A stretch of DNA of 64,000 bases. It comes from Phoronis australis (Eukaryota; Phoronida; Phoronidae). Below the pieces are notes generated by a model, which was given only the letters and a program-made list of their open reading frames with translations, was not told where the DNA came from and ran no database searches. Both the position numbers and the translations under genes were made by a program. Shown here in pieces: positions 25,096-38,470 of the stretch; position 1 is the stretch's first letter; each line of letters begins with the position of its first letter. Where the stretch lies: the NCBI GenBank assembly GCA_002633005.1, contig NMRA01000098.1, positions 495,435-559,434 on the forward strand, given 5' to 3'.

Positions 25096-26250
25096 TTGAT
25101 TGGCACTCCCCTGGTACCAGTTCTATTAAGTTTGTATGAAAAGACCTTTGGATGAGCAATATTTATGGGGACATGTGGTCAGAGATTTTCAAAACAATCT
25201 ATTTACTCTGTTATTCTAGTGAGATGAAGAATGAAGATGAGTCACCTGATTGTTTTAGAGCCTATAAATGGGTTTAAAAACAGCAATAAAAGAAGTAATT
25301 TAGAACTTTTACATGGTCTTTGGCTGTGTTGGAGTATACTGAGGTCTAACTTGATTTGTTTTCTGTGCAATAAATGAGACTATCAAGTGGCATTTGTTTT
25401 CACAGTTAACCTATTATTTGGACATTAGTGGTTTGAAGACTGGGAATCAAAACAATTACCCTGTTTGCACTAAAGCTCTTATAGCTTTTAAAAGTTGATT
25501 TAAAGATTATAACTCCTAATCTGGACATTTTAAAACTGGTTTTAAATGTAACTGTAGTTCGGTTATAATCCTTTGTGACTCTCGGGTGGCTTAGGGAGAG
25601 GTTATAACTATTGTAACTCGGTGTGAACATAGCAGTTACAAAAGTTATAACTCAGTAGGTGGCGCTGCTGTCAAATCTCGCTGGAAACAACGGTGCACTG
25701 AGCACTAACTGGAGTCAAAACTGACACAATGCCATAGAAGCCATATTGTTGGGCTGTGAAATCATGGTTCAATCTCCTCCCAGGTTCCTAATGGCTGATG
25801 ATGACCACCCAGACTGCCAAACGCAAACTTGCCCCCATTGTAATTTTGACCGTTGGCTCATGTCCCCCTGACATCAGTACTACTGCCTACCAATGAAAGC
25901 GTGCTGGTTGACTTGTTATGGGATACCATTAGCAGAGCACCTGGAAACTGAAAGCACTAAAATTAGGAGAAGACGTTTTCAAGAAATTCGGGTTTGTTGA
26001 GAGAGTTTTAAAAGTCAAAAGAATGAATTCAACATCCGTAGTGTGCATGGCTTTGACATCGGAATTTAGCACACGCATGACTTGAAGGACAGTCGTTCTC
26101 GGTTCTCGGTTCGATGGGTTGCCTAAGAAGAAATGGAATGTTATTTCACATTTACTTTAAACATGAACATGCACAAAGTAACTTATATGTAACTTCCTTG
26201 TCAACATGGTTTTCAACATAGCTGTTTATATTTGAATCAACTTGCATTGT

Positions 26251-26420
26251 GTTCACTATTCCTTGTAAGCGACTATGACTATGTTCCTGTCTGTTCCTTG
26301 TAAGCAGCTATGACTGTGTCCACTGTTCCTACAATGTAAGCAGCTGTGACTGTGTCCACTGTTCCTTGTAAGCAGCTATGACTGTGTCAAGTGTTCCTTG
26401 TAAGCAGCTATAGTAAGCTG
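26251..26420. repeat. Minisatellite of 32-36 bp, about five units
   Basis: Units of the type ttccttgtaagcagctatga followed by ctgtgtccactg, with length variation between copies. Confidence 0.9.
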
Positions 26421-28586
26421 TTGTAAAAGTCATTTTCCTGTAGGTCAATAATTAATAATTTGTTATTTCTTAGAATATTTTTAAGCAGACCTTCAGGGAT
26501 TTCGTATCCCTTTGCTGTCCGCTGAGGAAATTGAGTTTGCTTTAATGAAGTTCTTTCTATTGCCATCACCTTTATTAAGCGCAGTAAGTGAATTATTCAG
26601 ACTGATTCTATTGTACTGGTTAATGATGTATTTAATTAGGTGGTCGACAGGAGATGCTATTTTTTCTCCTGGTCCATAAGTGTAATTTTCTTTCATAGTA
26701 TTTGTTTGTGTAGTCTACTGGAGGCAATGTGAGTCAATGCAGGTTTATGTTTTAGGCTAGATGGCATTGATCATGGAGTTGCAGAGCTCGTCACTGACTT
26801 TTTCGTTATCTTGCCTGTCATGCAGGTAAATCAAAAACTTCACTTTCTCATAGGAAAAACTTGTTCTCCCAAATTACTGAATTATAATCCCTTCACGTCA
26901 AAACAATTCACCTGGACATTTACAAGCTCTGTTGTGTGCTATGGTACTGGATGTACAACTTCACTGTTCAAATCGATTGCTAGTAGCCTGTCGGGCATGC
27001 TACTTTGAAATTTCCCTTGCCTGACAACAGAAGTTACCTGCTGTTGAGCTACTGTTAGTGTCAACCCCTGAGTTGGTGACTGTTGGGTTTCTGAGGTTTC
27101 ATAGTATGTGCCATCTTTGTTGGAGCCCAATGATTTCCATTGTTCATCATCTTTGGATTATTAGTAGAATTTACAAAAATCTGAGGATATCACTAGTCTA
27201 TTGCCAAAAAATTCCTATCTTCATCATAAAATAAGTCTCTCACCAACAGGAATAATTAGGTTAAGTCAGACTATTGCTGGTGACAAACTCGGCCATAGAA
27301 GCAATGTTTGCACTCCGTGAACGTGCATGCGTGTGCTCTGCAAAAAATTAGGAAGTCTAACTCTGGCATTTGAACAACAACATTTTTAAAAACACTTCAG
27401 GTGCGGTAATGTATAATAGTTTTATAGGCCTTGATTTGATTTTGTGCTTATGATCATCTGTTTTAGGTTGTCTTGAATGGCTCGAGACCGAAAAGTACAT
27501 GTCCTGAACAGATTTGCGGAATTGCCTTCTTGAATCACAAGCAAAAATTTGCTAATGAAAAAGAGTTGTTAAATTCGGCATACTTCAATTTTCTTTTGTT
27601 TCTTGTGATTTCTTTTTGAACTGATCTACGTACGCTCACATGATGTAAGTTCCCTTTTAGTGCCGACCACTGACAACGTTGACAAGTCCTTTGGTAATTT
27701 TGTGTAGTCATAGAGAGTTTGTACATTAGTTGGCCTCTGCTAAATGCGCTGCCTTAAACATGTCCGCAGGGTACGTTAATGACTGGCAGTTGTATGGTTC
27801 TTTTTATCAGTAATTAATACTGTTATCTCGTAAATGTATAACATGAGAAATAGTTGTTCACGCAATGACATGTTTTATGTGCTTAGCGTAACCTTGGTAT
27901 TTTTTAAGAAAGCCATTTGATTGTAAAACAGTATTCTCTTTACATGTTTTTATGCAATGCTGTAAATAAATAATGATTTAGTAAAGCTACTGATCATTTC
28001 ATGGTCTAAAAAGCACATTTCCCAGAAGCACATTTACTTTGGCTAGCCGCAGTATTTATATTCTTAGTGTTTTGTACTACCATTCTCAGAGCGTACATCG
28101 ATTTATGTTCTTGAAGCTTTGTCCCACAACAGCCTCAGAACATTCTGCTTCATGACAAACAGGATGTTACTTACACATGGCATAGTGCCAATGCTTGGCT
28201 GTACATTTTGCATGTATTTCCACACTATTTATGCCTACTTCTTGTTTAACCCAGTTCCATTTTACACCCACAACTAAAAACACTATCACTGTGTTGTGTC
28301 TGAGTGTTGCAGTAGATACTTTCCTCTTGAGGGGCTGTGTCGCGCTTTTTCATTTTGGAGTGCTGGCAATTGTAATTTTTTTAATTGTACCTACCCTTAA
28401 AACATACAAATTTGATTGCTACAATTTTTGTGCAATACTCAGAGCATATCAATGCCATAAATTGCCAAATGTAATGTGTGGTTGGGCTTATTGACTTATA
28501 TTCGTTTAGTTTATCGCGAGAATCCTTTTACGGTGTTCTAATCAATACAACTGTTTTCAGACTTTCGTTCTTTGGTTAATTGTCAC

Positions 28587-28664
28587 AGGGTCCCGTATTT
28601 TGAGAACCAGTTATCTCCACTGAGTAACTAGCATGAATCTGGTTCTCAAAATGTTGGACCCCTG
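28587..28664. repeat. Hairpin element, copy 2
   Basis: Arms starting agggtcccgtattttgagaa pair with ctggttctcaaaatgttgga and following bases. The loop again carries tctccactgagtaa, as in copy 1. Confidence 0.88.
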
Positions 28665-29635
28665 TAAGGGGCTATTGCTGTTCTGGTGGCACAATACAAG
28701 GCTGCTTCACTTTTGATTTTAGGAGCACTATTGTCCTTGTGATTAAATCATGTATTCTTATAAACTTGCTGTGGTATTGCTGGTACTGCTGTGTTACCCA
28801 ATCTGTGTAAAATTAACAAAAATACATTCAACAAAGGCTTTATTTAGCATATTCTTCAATTCGCATTCATGTTATAATTGGAAAAGAGGTATATCCTAGG
28901 CATTTGTTTTGGTCTGCTTATACATAAAAGCTCTGATTTGGAAATTAAAGGTGACATCTCACATGATTAGACGAAGATAACAGGTTATTGATTGATCTGC
29001 TATTCACTGTATAATTCTTCCAGTTTGTTAAATTTCAGAATATGCAGCCTTATTTCAGTTATCATTCCACTGGCTGCATTTATGGCTCAGTGTATAGCTA
29101 TAGGTCTGATTAGTGAGAGTTTAAATGCTCTTGCCAATTTTGTTATTAATGAACGATAATTGTGTTAATGTTTACATATTGCATTTTTTCAGCGTTTTAG
29201 AAATGGCAAATAATGGGTAGAGACCACTTTGAAATGAATAATGCAGATGATTTTAGAGACTGGTTGTCAGTCGTGGAAAATGCTTGTACTTTCATCAAAG
29301 ATATTACATTTCTTCTGTCTGGCAGATGATCCATCTAAATGCCTCCTCTGATCATGCCTGGTTTTTAGATTTAGGATAATTGAAGGGTAATAGACTTCCC
29401 ATCGTGTTTTCTCAGCTGGTGGTATCAGTATTGTCAGCATCAGTATCTTTGTCATAAGGTGCCATCTGGTTAAAGGCAGGGATCTGAGAAGGCATGCCAA
29501 AATTTTTGTTATGAAATTTTGATTTTCCAACAACTGTTGAAACTTTGTTCTAAAATAAATTTAGACAGTGAAGAATTCATAATGTCTTGCTGACGTGTAG
29601 ATCACCTGAACACTTTTGCTTTGACAGCCGTAGCA

Positions 29636-30040
29636 AATGTCTTGTCATGTGAACACCAACAATTTAGCTCTGGTTAACTTACACTAGGGCAACTGCTTGT
29701 GTAGTTTGCCATATGAAGTGGAACAATTTATTACTGGGGAACTTGCACTGAGACAACTGGCTGTATAGTTTGTCATGTGAACGGGAACAATTTACTCCAG
29801 GGAAAGTTTGTCATGTGAATGGGAACAATTTACTCCGAGGGAACTCGCACTGGGGCTACTGGCTGTGTAGTTTGTTTTGTGAACAGGAATAATTTACTCC
29901 AGGGGAAAGTTTGTCATGTGAACGGGAACAATTTACTCCAGGGGAACTTGCACTTGGGCTACAAGCTGTGTAGTTTGTTTTGTGAACGGTAACAATTTAT
30001 TCCAGAGCAACTTGCACTGGACAACTGGCTCTGTTGACAT
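29636..30040. repeat. Higher-order minisatellite, ~75-bp units with partial ~37-bp units
   Basis: The phrase gtttgtcatgtgaacgggaa followed by caatttactccaggg recurs about seven times, alternating with a longer part (aacttgcactgggacaactg then gctgtgtag). Confidence 0.85.
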
Positions 30041-31264
30041 AGGTTTTGATTGCAAGTACGGCAAGAGTCTGCCTTGTATAAAGTGATCCTCCAGTCTGTT
30101 AATGGAAATTGGAAATTCACTGGGAATCTCAAGTGTAGCGAAGGACCTTCCCATATGAATGCATGAATTCAATGGGCCCCTTATTATCACAGGAACACCT
30201 CTATGCTAGTGAACTGTTACCTCAGTGCTCTATCTATTCAGACGTTAAGAAGAGGGACATTTATTTATAATATAGCACTACCTAGTGGATATCTAGTTGC
30301 CCACTGAAGGTTAATGGTCTGATAGAGGTCCTCTATATTAGCTCATCAGTTTGTTTATGTAAAAGTATATTAGTTTGTTTCCACTGTAGCTCTGTTTGTT
30401 CATGAAAGATACTTGATAATGCATGCTGGGTAATCAACCGGGGAAAGTCTTACTGTATATTTAACACACTTGTTTCTAATCAAATCAGCAGTATGTGAGA
30501 TAATCATCTCAAAGTCATCAGACCAGATCATGACTGCTATTCAGGTATTCAGTAGCCTAGTGTGTATTTGGAGACCATAGAGGCTTTGGAAAGGCTAATG
30601 TTGACTTGAGAGGGGATAGACTATCTCTATGACTAGTGCTACCGAATTTTGTTATGAGGCAATAATTCTGTGTTTAACTGGGGAATACTCTAGCCTTAAT
30701 CTGATAATCAACGGAAATTAAAATTTAGATACTCCTACCTTCGTCTAGATGACATTGTAAACTGAAATTGTCCAGGTTTGAAATAACAAACAGCCAGAAA
30801 ATTAATGTTAAAGTTATAGTAAAAATTTGGAAATGAAGATAAATTAAGTTATTAGACAGTATTTATCTAATGCAGTTATTTCCAGATTATGTGTTGTATA
30901 GAGCCAAAGAAAGACTCCCTAAAAATCTTGAAGAAATAATAATATAGCTCCATAATATTATCAGGTGTTATTGGTCAGTTTTTAGTAATAGTTGATGTTC
31001 TTGATAGCTTTATTTCATTCTTGTCTGAATGTATGATTGGCAAGATCCAGAGGAAGCTGTTGATTTATAATGTTTGATTTTGTGTCAGTCGGAATTTCTT
31101 GGTGTTTTTGTTCCTTTTGTTTTTGTTGTCAAAACTGTATCTGTCTTATATTGGTTTTAAGTCATCCGAGCTATCTGTCAATACATGAGCACATTTGTTT
31201 TTCACAGTTTTAACATTGCTGTGTTGCATGACTATTTTATGTCCTGTGTACTTTGTTGAAAAGA

Positions 31265-31356
31265 GCCCGCCCCACCACACACAAGTACACACACACTCAC
31301 ACAAGCACACACAAGCACGCACGGACGCACATACAAACACACACAAACTCATCCTT
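31265..31356. repeat. CA-rich microsatellite, imperfect
   Basis: cacacacac tracts with caagcacg and cactcaca interruptions; potential Z-DNA-forming sequence. Confidence 0.9.
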
Positions 31357-31577
31357 TACACATCCCATGTCCCTCGAAGCATTTGTTGTCACCCCTCCAA
31401 ATTAATACAGACTTGATCCCCCTGATAGCATAGCAAAGCAACCCAATGACAATATTTACAAATGCAGTGAAGAAAGCTAACATCCCACAGTGCCTGCAGA
31501 TAAACATAGTAACTTGTCCATTGATTTCTATTATCTCTGTTAAAGAGGGCTAGAGACCATGACTTTGTGTATTGACT

Positions 31578-32829
31578 TACCGTAATCGTTCGGGTTAACG
31601 CCCTGGGCGGTTAAATTGGCGAACCCAAAAAATCGGGGGTGGGCGGTTAACCAGACATGGGCGCTTAAACGTGAAATTTCAAGAAATCGGGGGGGGCGGT
31701 TAACTGAACATGGGCGCTTATTACGACCGGCAACCGCCCTGGGCGGTTAATCTTACCTTATGATCTGAGTCACCACACGTACTAAGCCACATACTGGGAT
31801 CGCCTAACACTTTGAAAAGAACTTTATCGCCACCAAGTGCGTACTCTGCGCACTCTAATTAACAAATAGTTTCGAAAATGTAGAGTGTGGTCAAACTCCG
31901 AACGCTTGCATAGAAAGTTTGCTACATAATATGGCGCCTCAGGTGAGACCGATTATTGCGAATTATGCTCATTATTTCACTATACTTCGCAGACGTTGAA
32001 CATGTTCACCTGCGTAGCAGACGGTAGCTGTGCTGTCGTTTTAACCCAGTTGTGGTCACGTGCTGACCCATTTTTCCNNNNNNNNNNNNNNNNNNNNNNN
32101 NNNNNNNNNNNNNNNNNNNNNNNNNNNNNNNNNNNNNNNNNNNNNNNNNNNNNNNNNNNNNNNNNNNNNNNNNNNNNNNNNNNNNNNNNNNNNNNNNNNN
32201 NNNNNNNNNNNNNNNNNNNNNNNNNNNNNNNNNNNNNNNNNNNNNNNNNNNNNNNNNNNNNNNNNNNNNNNNNNNNNNNNNNNNNNNNNNNNNNNNNNNN
32301 NNNNNNNNNNNNNNNNNNNNNNNNNNNNNNNNNNNNNNNNNNNNNNNNNNNNNNNNNNNNNNNNNNNNNNNNNNNNNNNNNNNNNNNNNNNNNNNNNNNN
32401 NNNNNNNNNNNNNNNGTGTAGACGCCAGCGCGGTTCCTAAAGTTTGCGAACATGAGAAGAAAAGAAAGTGACAAAGTGTTCAAGTATTACATTTTGAAGT
32501 TAATCGATGACCCGTTACAATAATTTGTTACTGGTATCATAATTCACATTGCTAAACCGCGGTCTCTGAGGCCGTCGTTGCACTCAATGTTATCATCGAT
32601 CTTAATCTAAAAGGTCGGGGATTCGCGTTTCCTATTAGCACAGGGCGGTAATCACCAATCGTCAAAAGTAGGGGATGGGCGGTTAACCGAGCAGTGGGCG
32701 GTTAATTGGAAATCTTCAAAAATAGCAGGGGGGCGGTTAACCGAGCAGTGGGCGGTTAAATCGAAATTCACCTAAAGTAGGGGGTGGGCGGTTAACTGAG
32801 CATGGGCGTTAACCCGAACGATTACGGTA
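31578..32829. mobile_element. Element with perfect 26-bp inverted ends and GGGCGGTTAA repeats, contains gap
   Basis: The 26 bases at 31578-31603 (taccgtaatcgttcgggtta..) are the exact reverse complement of 32804-32829. The outer TA on both sides fits a TA target duplication, as in Tc1/mariner-type elements. Inside each end the motif gggcggttaa or gggcgcttaa recurs every 25-45 bases, six times on the left and five or six on the right, in the same orientation. The middle is CpG-rich and contains a 338-base gap (32078-32415). No transposase is visible. Confidence 0.88.
32078..32415. other. Assembly gap, 338 N
   Basis: Unresolved bases inside the inverted-repeat element; a repeat-induced gap is likely. 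Confidence 0.99.
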
Positions 32830-35039
32830 TGTCCTGTGTGGTACATAGTGTCTATTCAAGTTGAGCCTGGCAGGCTCCATTACTTGGCCAGAGAACATCA
32901 GATACTGGGCTTAGAAATTTGACATTTAATTAAGATCCCAATTGCCACTTCCTAGATGGGGTCAGAGTTCTGGAAACCTGTACTTAAAATATTGGAGGAT
33001 TATGTAAAGAATTGATATGCATTTCATTGTGGGTCAAATGAATCCCTTTGAGTGGCTTCAAATACTGTTTTGTATGAACCATTTCCTATACCCTATGTTT
33101 TATGCTAATTTCTTGTCCTTTTGTGTTGGTGCAAAACAGTAAGGGTTATCGTTTATGATATGGGTGGATTCAAGCCAGTGCGTTTTTACTGTTTCAACTG
33201 CATAAATTTTGCTGCTCATATGTAAATCCATGGAAATCATCATTGTAGCTATGGTACATCAAAACAATACATTTTAGAACTGTGCTAATTGTCACATGTG
33301 CCAGAGTTTTGCACAATTGAAATAATCTTGTTCAACATTTTAACAGATGGAAATTGAGTCATGCACTTTGCACATATGCGATACTTCAGCAATGGTATGT
33401 GCTCTCTTTTATTTTGAGTGCAACTTCATCCTGGTCACAGCAGACAAAATATTCCCTAACCGATGTCTGTATGACATCAATATCAAACCAAACAAAATTC
33501 TTAAAGTTCGATTATTAGACATTTCGGGAGTGGAGGAAAGCATAGCAGTTGGCTAGTAACACATGGCCCCTTCTGCCATGTGTGCCATGCAAAGTGCTAC
33601 CAATCGGTCCCTGTGGACGATTTGACCTATTGATAACCCTACCCTGAGCTTGATGGGTCCCCATGAGATAGTAGGCTATCGTATATTGGGCTGGCTAATA
33701 TTTTTGTACCACCTTCACCTGTGCTGTTTCTTGGGAGTTTAAAGTGTACTGTATGCATGAGTACGAGACAAAAGTAATGAGACAAAATAGTGCTTCCCAA
33801 TCATAACGACTAATTCTGGTAGCAGCAAAAATAGTTGGCTGGTAATAGCTGGCTGGTTATAGCTATTATGGGGGCAAAATTCCAGTTACAAAATGGCTTA
33901 GCCATCTGACTAACTTTATTTATTTCCCGTCATTCTTCATTATAAGAGAAGACTACTCTGAGGATGAATTCAGATTCTGCCCAGCCGACATGACGGAATT
34001 TTTTGGTCATTTTGTCTGTAGACTGTTGGCCTTTGTCAGCTTACTCTAATTTTTGATAGAGATGAGCAAAGCCAGGGGTGTGCTTTTACTTTGACAAAAC
34101 AATGACAGTTAATATCTCTGGATGTATACTTAAATGGGCAGTTTGCACAAAAGTAAGCCTAGCTCCTTGTTAGTTCCACAGGACCAGTTGTCATGGTGAT
34201 GTGAATATCTTTATTTGCTTGTACACTACTCTATTGACTTCCTTCATTATGCCACAAAACCTATGTCCATTCTAGAGGAAGTGTGACAACTTTTTTAATG
34301 AGAACCCCATGTTTTGTTATACGTCTGACATGTAAATAGAATTATGTTTGCACTGTGCAATGTCCTTTGGTATCTGTAGGGCACATGGTGCACAATGCCC
34401 GTGATGAGTGTAAATGAATTTGAATTTAAAATCATCCAGCTGTTACCGTTGCCAAAGTCAAAAACTTATGCAAATACAGTTGACATTTCATTGTTACCTA
34501 CTGTGTGAACTTCTGGGCTTGTTTACTTATAATAAATTCTTGGCAATAGCTTTTCATTGGCAACAGCTTTTCATTGCTGCATGAATACCTAGAATGGCTG
34601 TCAACATGGCTATCTTGCAGCATCGCGCTCCAACTTTTGCTGATTTGCTTGCAAGGGTTACGTCTTGCGCCAGATGATATAGCTTACATATTTTCTGAAA
34701 AATGAAATTGAGTAAAGTTTAAAAAAATGACAGAGCTGAAGTTAATTTATCTGTTTGTAAACCTTCGACATTATGGTACAGTTGATTTTATTTAATTTAC
34801 ATTTTTCACCGTGGTTCTTGTTCTTGGACAACTATGGACAGGTGGAATTTCAGTTTGTTGAATTTCTCAACAAAAGTAACGATATTTTACATTTGTTATT
34901 TACATGTTGTGTACAATAAAATGTTGCTGTATAATTTTTGTTAAGGTTTTGAACAACTGTGGCAATGTAGGTTACTCTTAGAAAATTTGAAAAGTGGGTG
35001 TTTTACCAATCATTTTTGTTTTAAGCTGAATGCAATTCT

Positions 35040-35290
35040 CCACTTGTTTTGCACAAAAAGTTTGTTAAAATAATCATTTTCTGCACTTTAAAGGCTGAAT
35101 ACCTTGCTGCCAACAATGAACACTTTTCTACATGTTGTTCTATGACATCTTCACACGACAAACAACCATTTTAATGATAGACTAAAATTTTTTTGATCTT
35201 TTCTTTTGTGGAGAAGTTTGACGAATAGAAGTTCCCTTGTTGGCCATGTTGTCTGATAAATAAGTGAAGAAATACTGTACTGTAATTCCC
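35040..35290 (+). repeat. Dispersed repeat family C, copy 2
   Basis: Same landmarks as 17730-17985: ctatgacatcttcacac, gatagactaaaa..ttgatctt and gtggagaagtttgacgaata. Confidence 0.7.
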
Positions 35291-35422
35291 TAGAGCTTGG
35301 CAAGGTACTGTTTAAGGTAAATGCTTTAAAAACTAATGTAAGTGTTATGCTGTTTTAGGTTTCCCCGTTGTATAGATATTTTATTTGCTTATGGTGTTAC
35401 ATAGAGTTTGATGTGTTTTCAG

Positions 35423-35493
35423 GAGCACTTGAAGGAACGGAGCTGCATTCGCTTTGCAACCAAAGTAGTAGATCTGAAACCCCTAACCACAAG
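35423..35493 (+). CDS. Exon 2: start of cytosolic loop
   Basis: 71 nt; phase 1 in, phase 0 out, 24 codons with the split Arg codon. Acceptor tgttttcag and donor gtaagc. It encodes a short polar segment (ALEGTELHSLCNQSSRSETP). No domain; it continues the loop after the basic stop-transfer cluster. This is the only exon in the loop with asymmetric phases, so skipping it would break the frame. Confidence 0.75.
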
Positions 35494-35796
35494 GTAAGCA
35501 AATTGGTATTATCTCACAAGTAATGGCCATAAGATGCTTCTTAAGTGATTTCAGTCTAAACTGTCAAGATTATTTATTGATTTCTTATGCTTGCAAGGTG
35601 AGGATTGTCACTAAGACAGCTGGTGGACCTCTCAATAGTTGTAAATTAATATTTTATTATAATGACAGTCTTCATAGCTGTTGCAAATACTGTAGCAAAA
35701 AGTGCAGTATCAAAGTATACCTTTCTATCTGAAGTTTACGTAGAAAGCAAACATGAATATGTAGTAACTTTCAACAATAATCATTTATGGAAGTCC

Positions 35797-35872
35797 TGGA
35801 GTTTCATAATCAGTTTAATGCCTGTTATTCAGTGGAGAAAATGGTTCTCAAAATGCAGGACCCCTTGCAAGT
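35797..35872 (-). repeat. Hairpin element, copy 3, degenerate
   Basis: In reverse orientation it carries ttgagaaccattttctcc and actgaataacag as in copy 1; the other arm has decayed. It ends ..caggacccc like copy 2. Confidence 0.75.
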
Positions 35873-37002
35873 GACTTACCTAATTTTCAACAAATGTTGA
35901 GTACCGACTCAGCTTGCTGAACACCTATTGCATTTGATTTAAGAAAATCTAAAATTCAGAGACACTGTTAAGTTGAGCGGGGCATACAAAAGTGACAATT
36001 AGAGAAATGGGAGTGAGCATTATCATGAAAGTGAGCACTAACTCAGCCGCCTATGGTAGTGGCACTGTTATGTATAAATAACTGAAAATAATAGTGCTAG
36101 CTTTTTATTACCATACGCGAACAAAGTGCTTTATTTGGTTTAGAGATACGTTTTTTAAACATAAAAAGAAAACCTTCCTTATTGAAGTTTTTCATCTTTC
36201 TCTGGGCTGCCTTGAATTGCTGTTTGTAGATAATTGACCTACAAGTATTTGTGATGTAATTGCACTAATTGACAGTCAACTGTTAATAACACCATGCCTG
36301 TAATTAGTATCTGCGGACATCAAGGGCATTACTCAACCTACACCACAGGTATCTGCCCCCATTGTGCATAACAACCATTCCACGGAATATCAATGGAGAC
36401 ATGTGGAAAAAACTCAAATATAGCTTCAAGCCCTTTCTCACGAACGTTAACAAGTGTAGGAGCACTTTGGTCTGTGGAAAAGTTTTAAAAATCCCAGTAT
36501 GAAGTCAAAATCACGTGTTTGCATTCAACAGGTAGATTTAACTCTGAAGCAAATGTTGGTAGAGTTTGAAAAATTCAACTTGTGTGCTGCGAATGTGTTA
36601 TCCTATTCCACATTCTGCTTAGCTGGTCACTGAATTTTAGACAGTGTTAAAGACCAAGCTTGTGAATAAAAAATTTTAAACATAATTTACTGCCTAATTA
36701 CCATCAATGGTCCTTAGACATCAATGGTACTCCAGTCCTTTTGATCAAGCCTTACCAATGTGAAGTCTTCATAGTCAATGCTTTTAGTGGCAGTTAAGAG
36801 GTAATATCTTCATAGAATAGAATTATGCATCACATTGTCATTGATGTGCATTTCAGTGGAGTTGTCAATAAGACTAGTCATACACCTTGTGTTTGCGAGG
36901 TGTATTCCATTAAACTTTTGTTGGATCAAGGGATGATGAAGGGGATAGAGCGCATTTGGTAGACCACCAATGAAGCAAACTGGACTGGATACATGTTGTT
37001 TT

Positions 37003-37162
37003 AGGAAGGAGAGGAAAGGAATGAGGTGGGGGTTGGAGGAACGGGGAGGGGGCAGGGACTGGGGGAGAGGGGAAGGATAGGGTAGGGGTGGAAGGCGAGA
37101 AGAAGGGGCGAGGTAATGAATGAGAGGGTGGTAGAAAGAAAGGAGAAGGAACAGAGACTGGG
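37003..37162 (+). repeat. Polypurine tract
   Basis: About 160 bases almost entirely A and G, with several GGGG runs. The proline/serine-rich open frames on the minus strand are a by-product. Confidence 0.9.
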
Positions 37163-37936
37163 ATGTAAGGGATGTAGTCATGGAGACATGAAATCGTTTT
37201 AAAGAACATGAAAATATTTGCTATGGGTATCTTACTTTTCCGCAGGGTCAAAACACAAAAGGTTCAGGAATTTCTCACTTGATCACTCAAACATATTACT
37301 CAACATTAAGAGAATTAAAGTACTCGCCCTTTAAGACTAGGCATACTCCTTCATACAATTTGTAGTTGGTGTATTTGCAAAGCTGAGAACATTAAACAAG
37401 TTTTTGATTTTGGAAGTGAAAGGTAGAAGAAACTTTTGAAATGATGATAGAACACAGATGTACCAACATGTACCTAGTTTACTTCCTTGTATCAACTCAA
37501 GATTGTACTCTTGACAATGCTTTTGGTATAAATCTATTAAACAACTCGTAACATAAATGCCCATTCCCTTGTGCCTGGCAAGTGCTTTTTGAATATATTG
37601 AAATGGGACTGGGTTATTTGTTTAGTTCTCTCAATATTTAATTACCGCAATAAATAGATTAACTGCCTAAGAAGTGACAGTTTAATAACACTTGAGTTGT
37701 GAATTCAACTCCAGAATGGATTTTCTTGCATATTTGTGCATAATATTGATAGATTGCCAGGTAACAGGTGAATGCGCAGATTTTTGTAACTATTTCCAAG
37801 TCAAGTACCACTGTGTTCTTTATTTGCTTTTAGTCTTTCTAATATTTCTGACATTCCATAAGAGATTGCAAACCAGTAATTTAAGGTAACACCTTTAAAC
37901 TTTTACCTGTGTTATTAAAGTGCCAGTACCTCTTAA

Positions 37937-38470
37937 AGGCTATGTAGGACCATATTGGCAAGTCTCTGCATTTTGGGCCAAATATCTCCAAAACTATGGA
38001 GTTTAACTCTGAAAACCGGAAGCTTGGAGAATTTGATATATGGCTTTTTATGAATCTGCTATTAACTGGATAATGTGAACATGTATTTCAGTAAAATTTA
38101 GCAAAAAAAGAATGACACTTTTATAGCAAAACAATAGTGCAGTATCAACAACAAGATCTACTGTAATTGATATGACTGTTCAAGATGAGATCTCAAAAAT
38201 GCGGCTTCAGTTTTCTAAAACTTCATTTTGTTACCGTGTTATGCAACTTTAAATAAAGTTTTTTGAGGAAAGTCATAAAAGTCCTATTTTTAATTGCCCT
38301 TCATGCAAAACTGGACAATCCACCCTTAGCATTGTTTTGATACATAAGGCAGGGTATGTGAAAGCTTCATGTAGAACTTTGCAGCCATTTCTGAGATATG
38401 ATGTCACCAAGGTAGTCACATTTGGACATTTTCTACATTCCCAATATCTTTAATGTATATTTTAACAGCT
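37937..38470 (+). repeat. Dispersed repeat family B, copy 2
   Basis: Begins ggctatgtaggaccatatt with caagtctctgcattt, matching 58561-58600; internal parts relate to 63557-64000 less clearly. Confidence 0.5.

Larger units (their letters stand above)
11752..35422 (+). other. Intron 1 (23.7 kb)
   Basis: Phase 1 intron with gtgagt donor and ttttcag acceptor. No internal exon was recognised; exons 1 and 2 join in frame without one. It holds CTCF-motif repeat copy A (12381-13675), a 66-bp minisatellite (14693-14961), the 22347-23760 and 31578-32829 inverted-repeat elements, two small hairpin elements, several dispersed repeat copies and a 338-base assembly gap. A run of 14 G followed by an unresolved base lies at 18441-18455. 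Confidence 0.75.

Noticed and set aside
28195-28494. 99-codon frame with hydrophobic segments
   Set aside because: No acceptor or donor in phase with neighbours and codon use like intron.
31265-31356. CA-rich tract as CRISPR-like spaced repeats
   Set aside because: Simple microsatellite with irregular interruptions; no constant repeat/spacer pattern, and the genome is animal.
31980-32483. Open frame across the N gap
   Set aside because: Most of it is unknown sequence; the flanking codons show nothing.
36810-37251. Proline/serine-rich frames on the minus strand
   Set aside because: Direct result of the polypurine tract.
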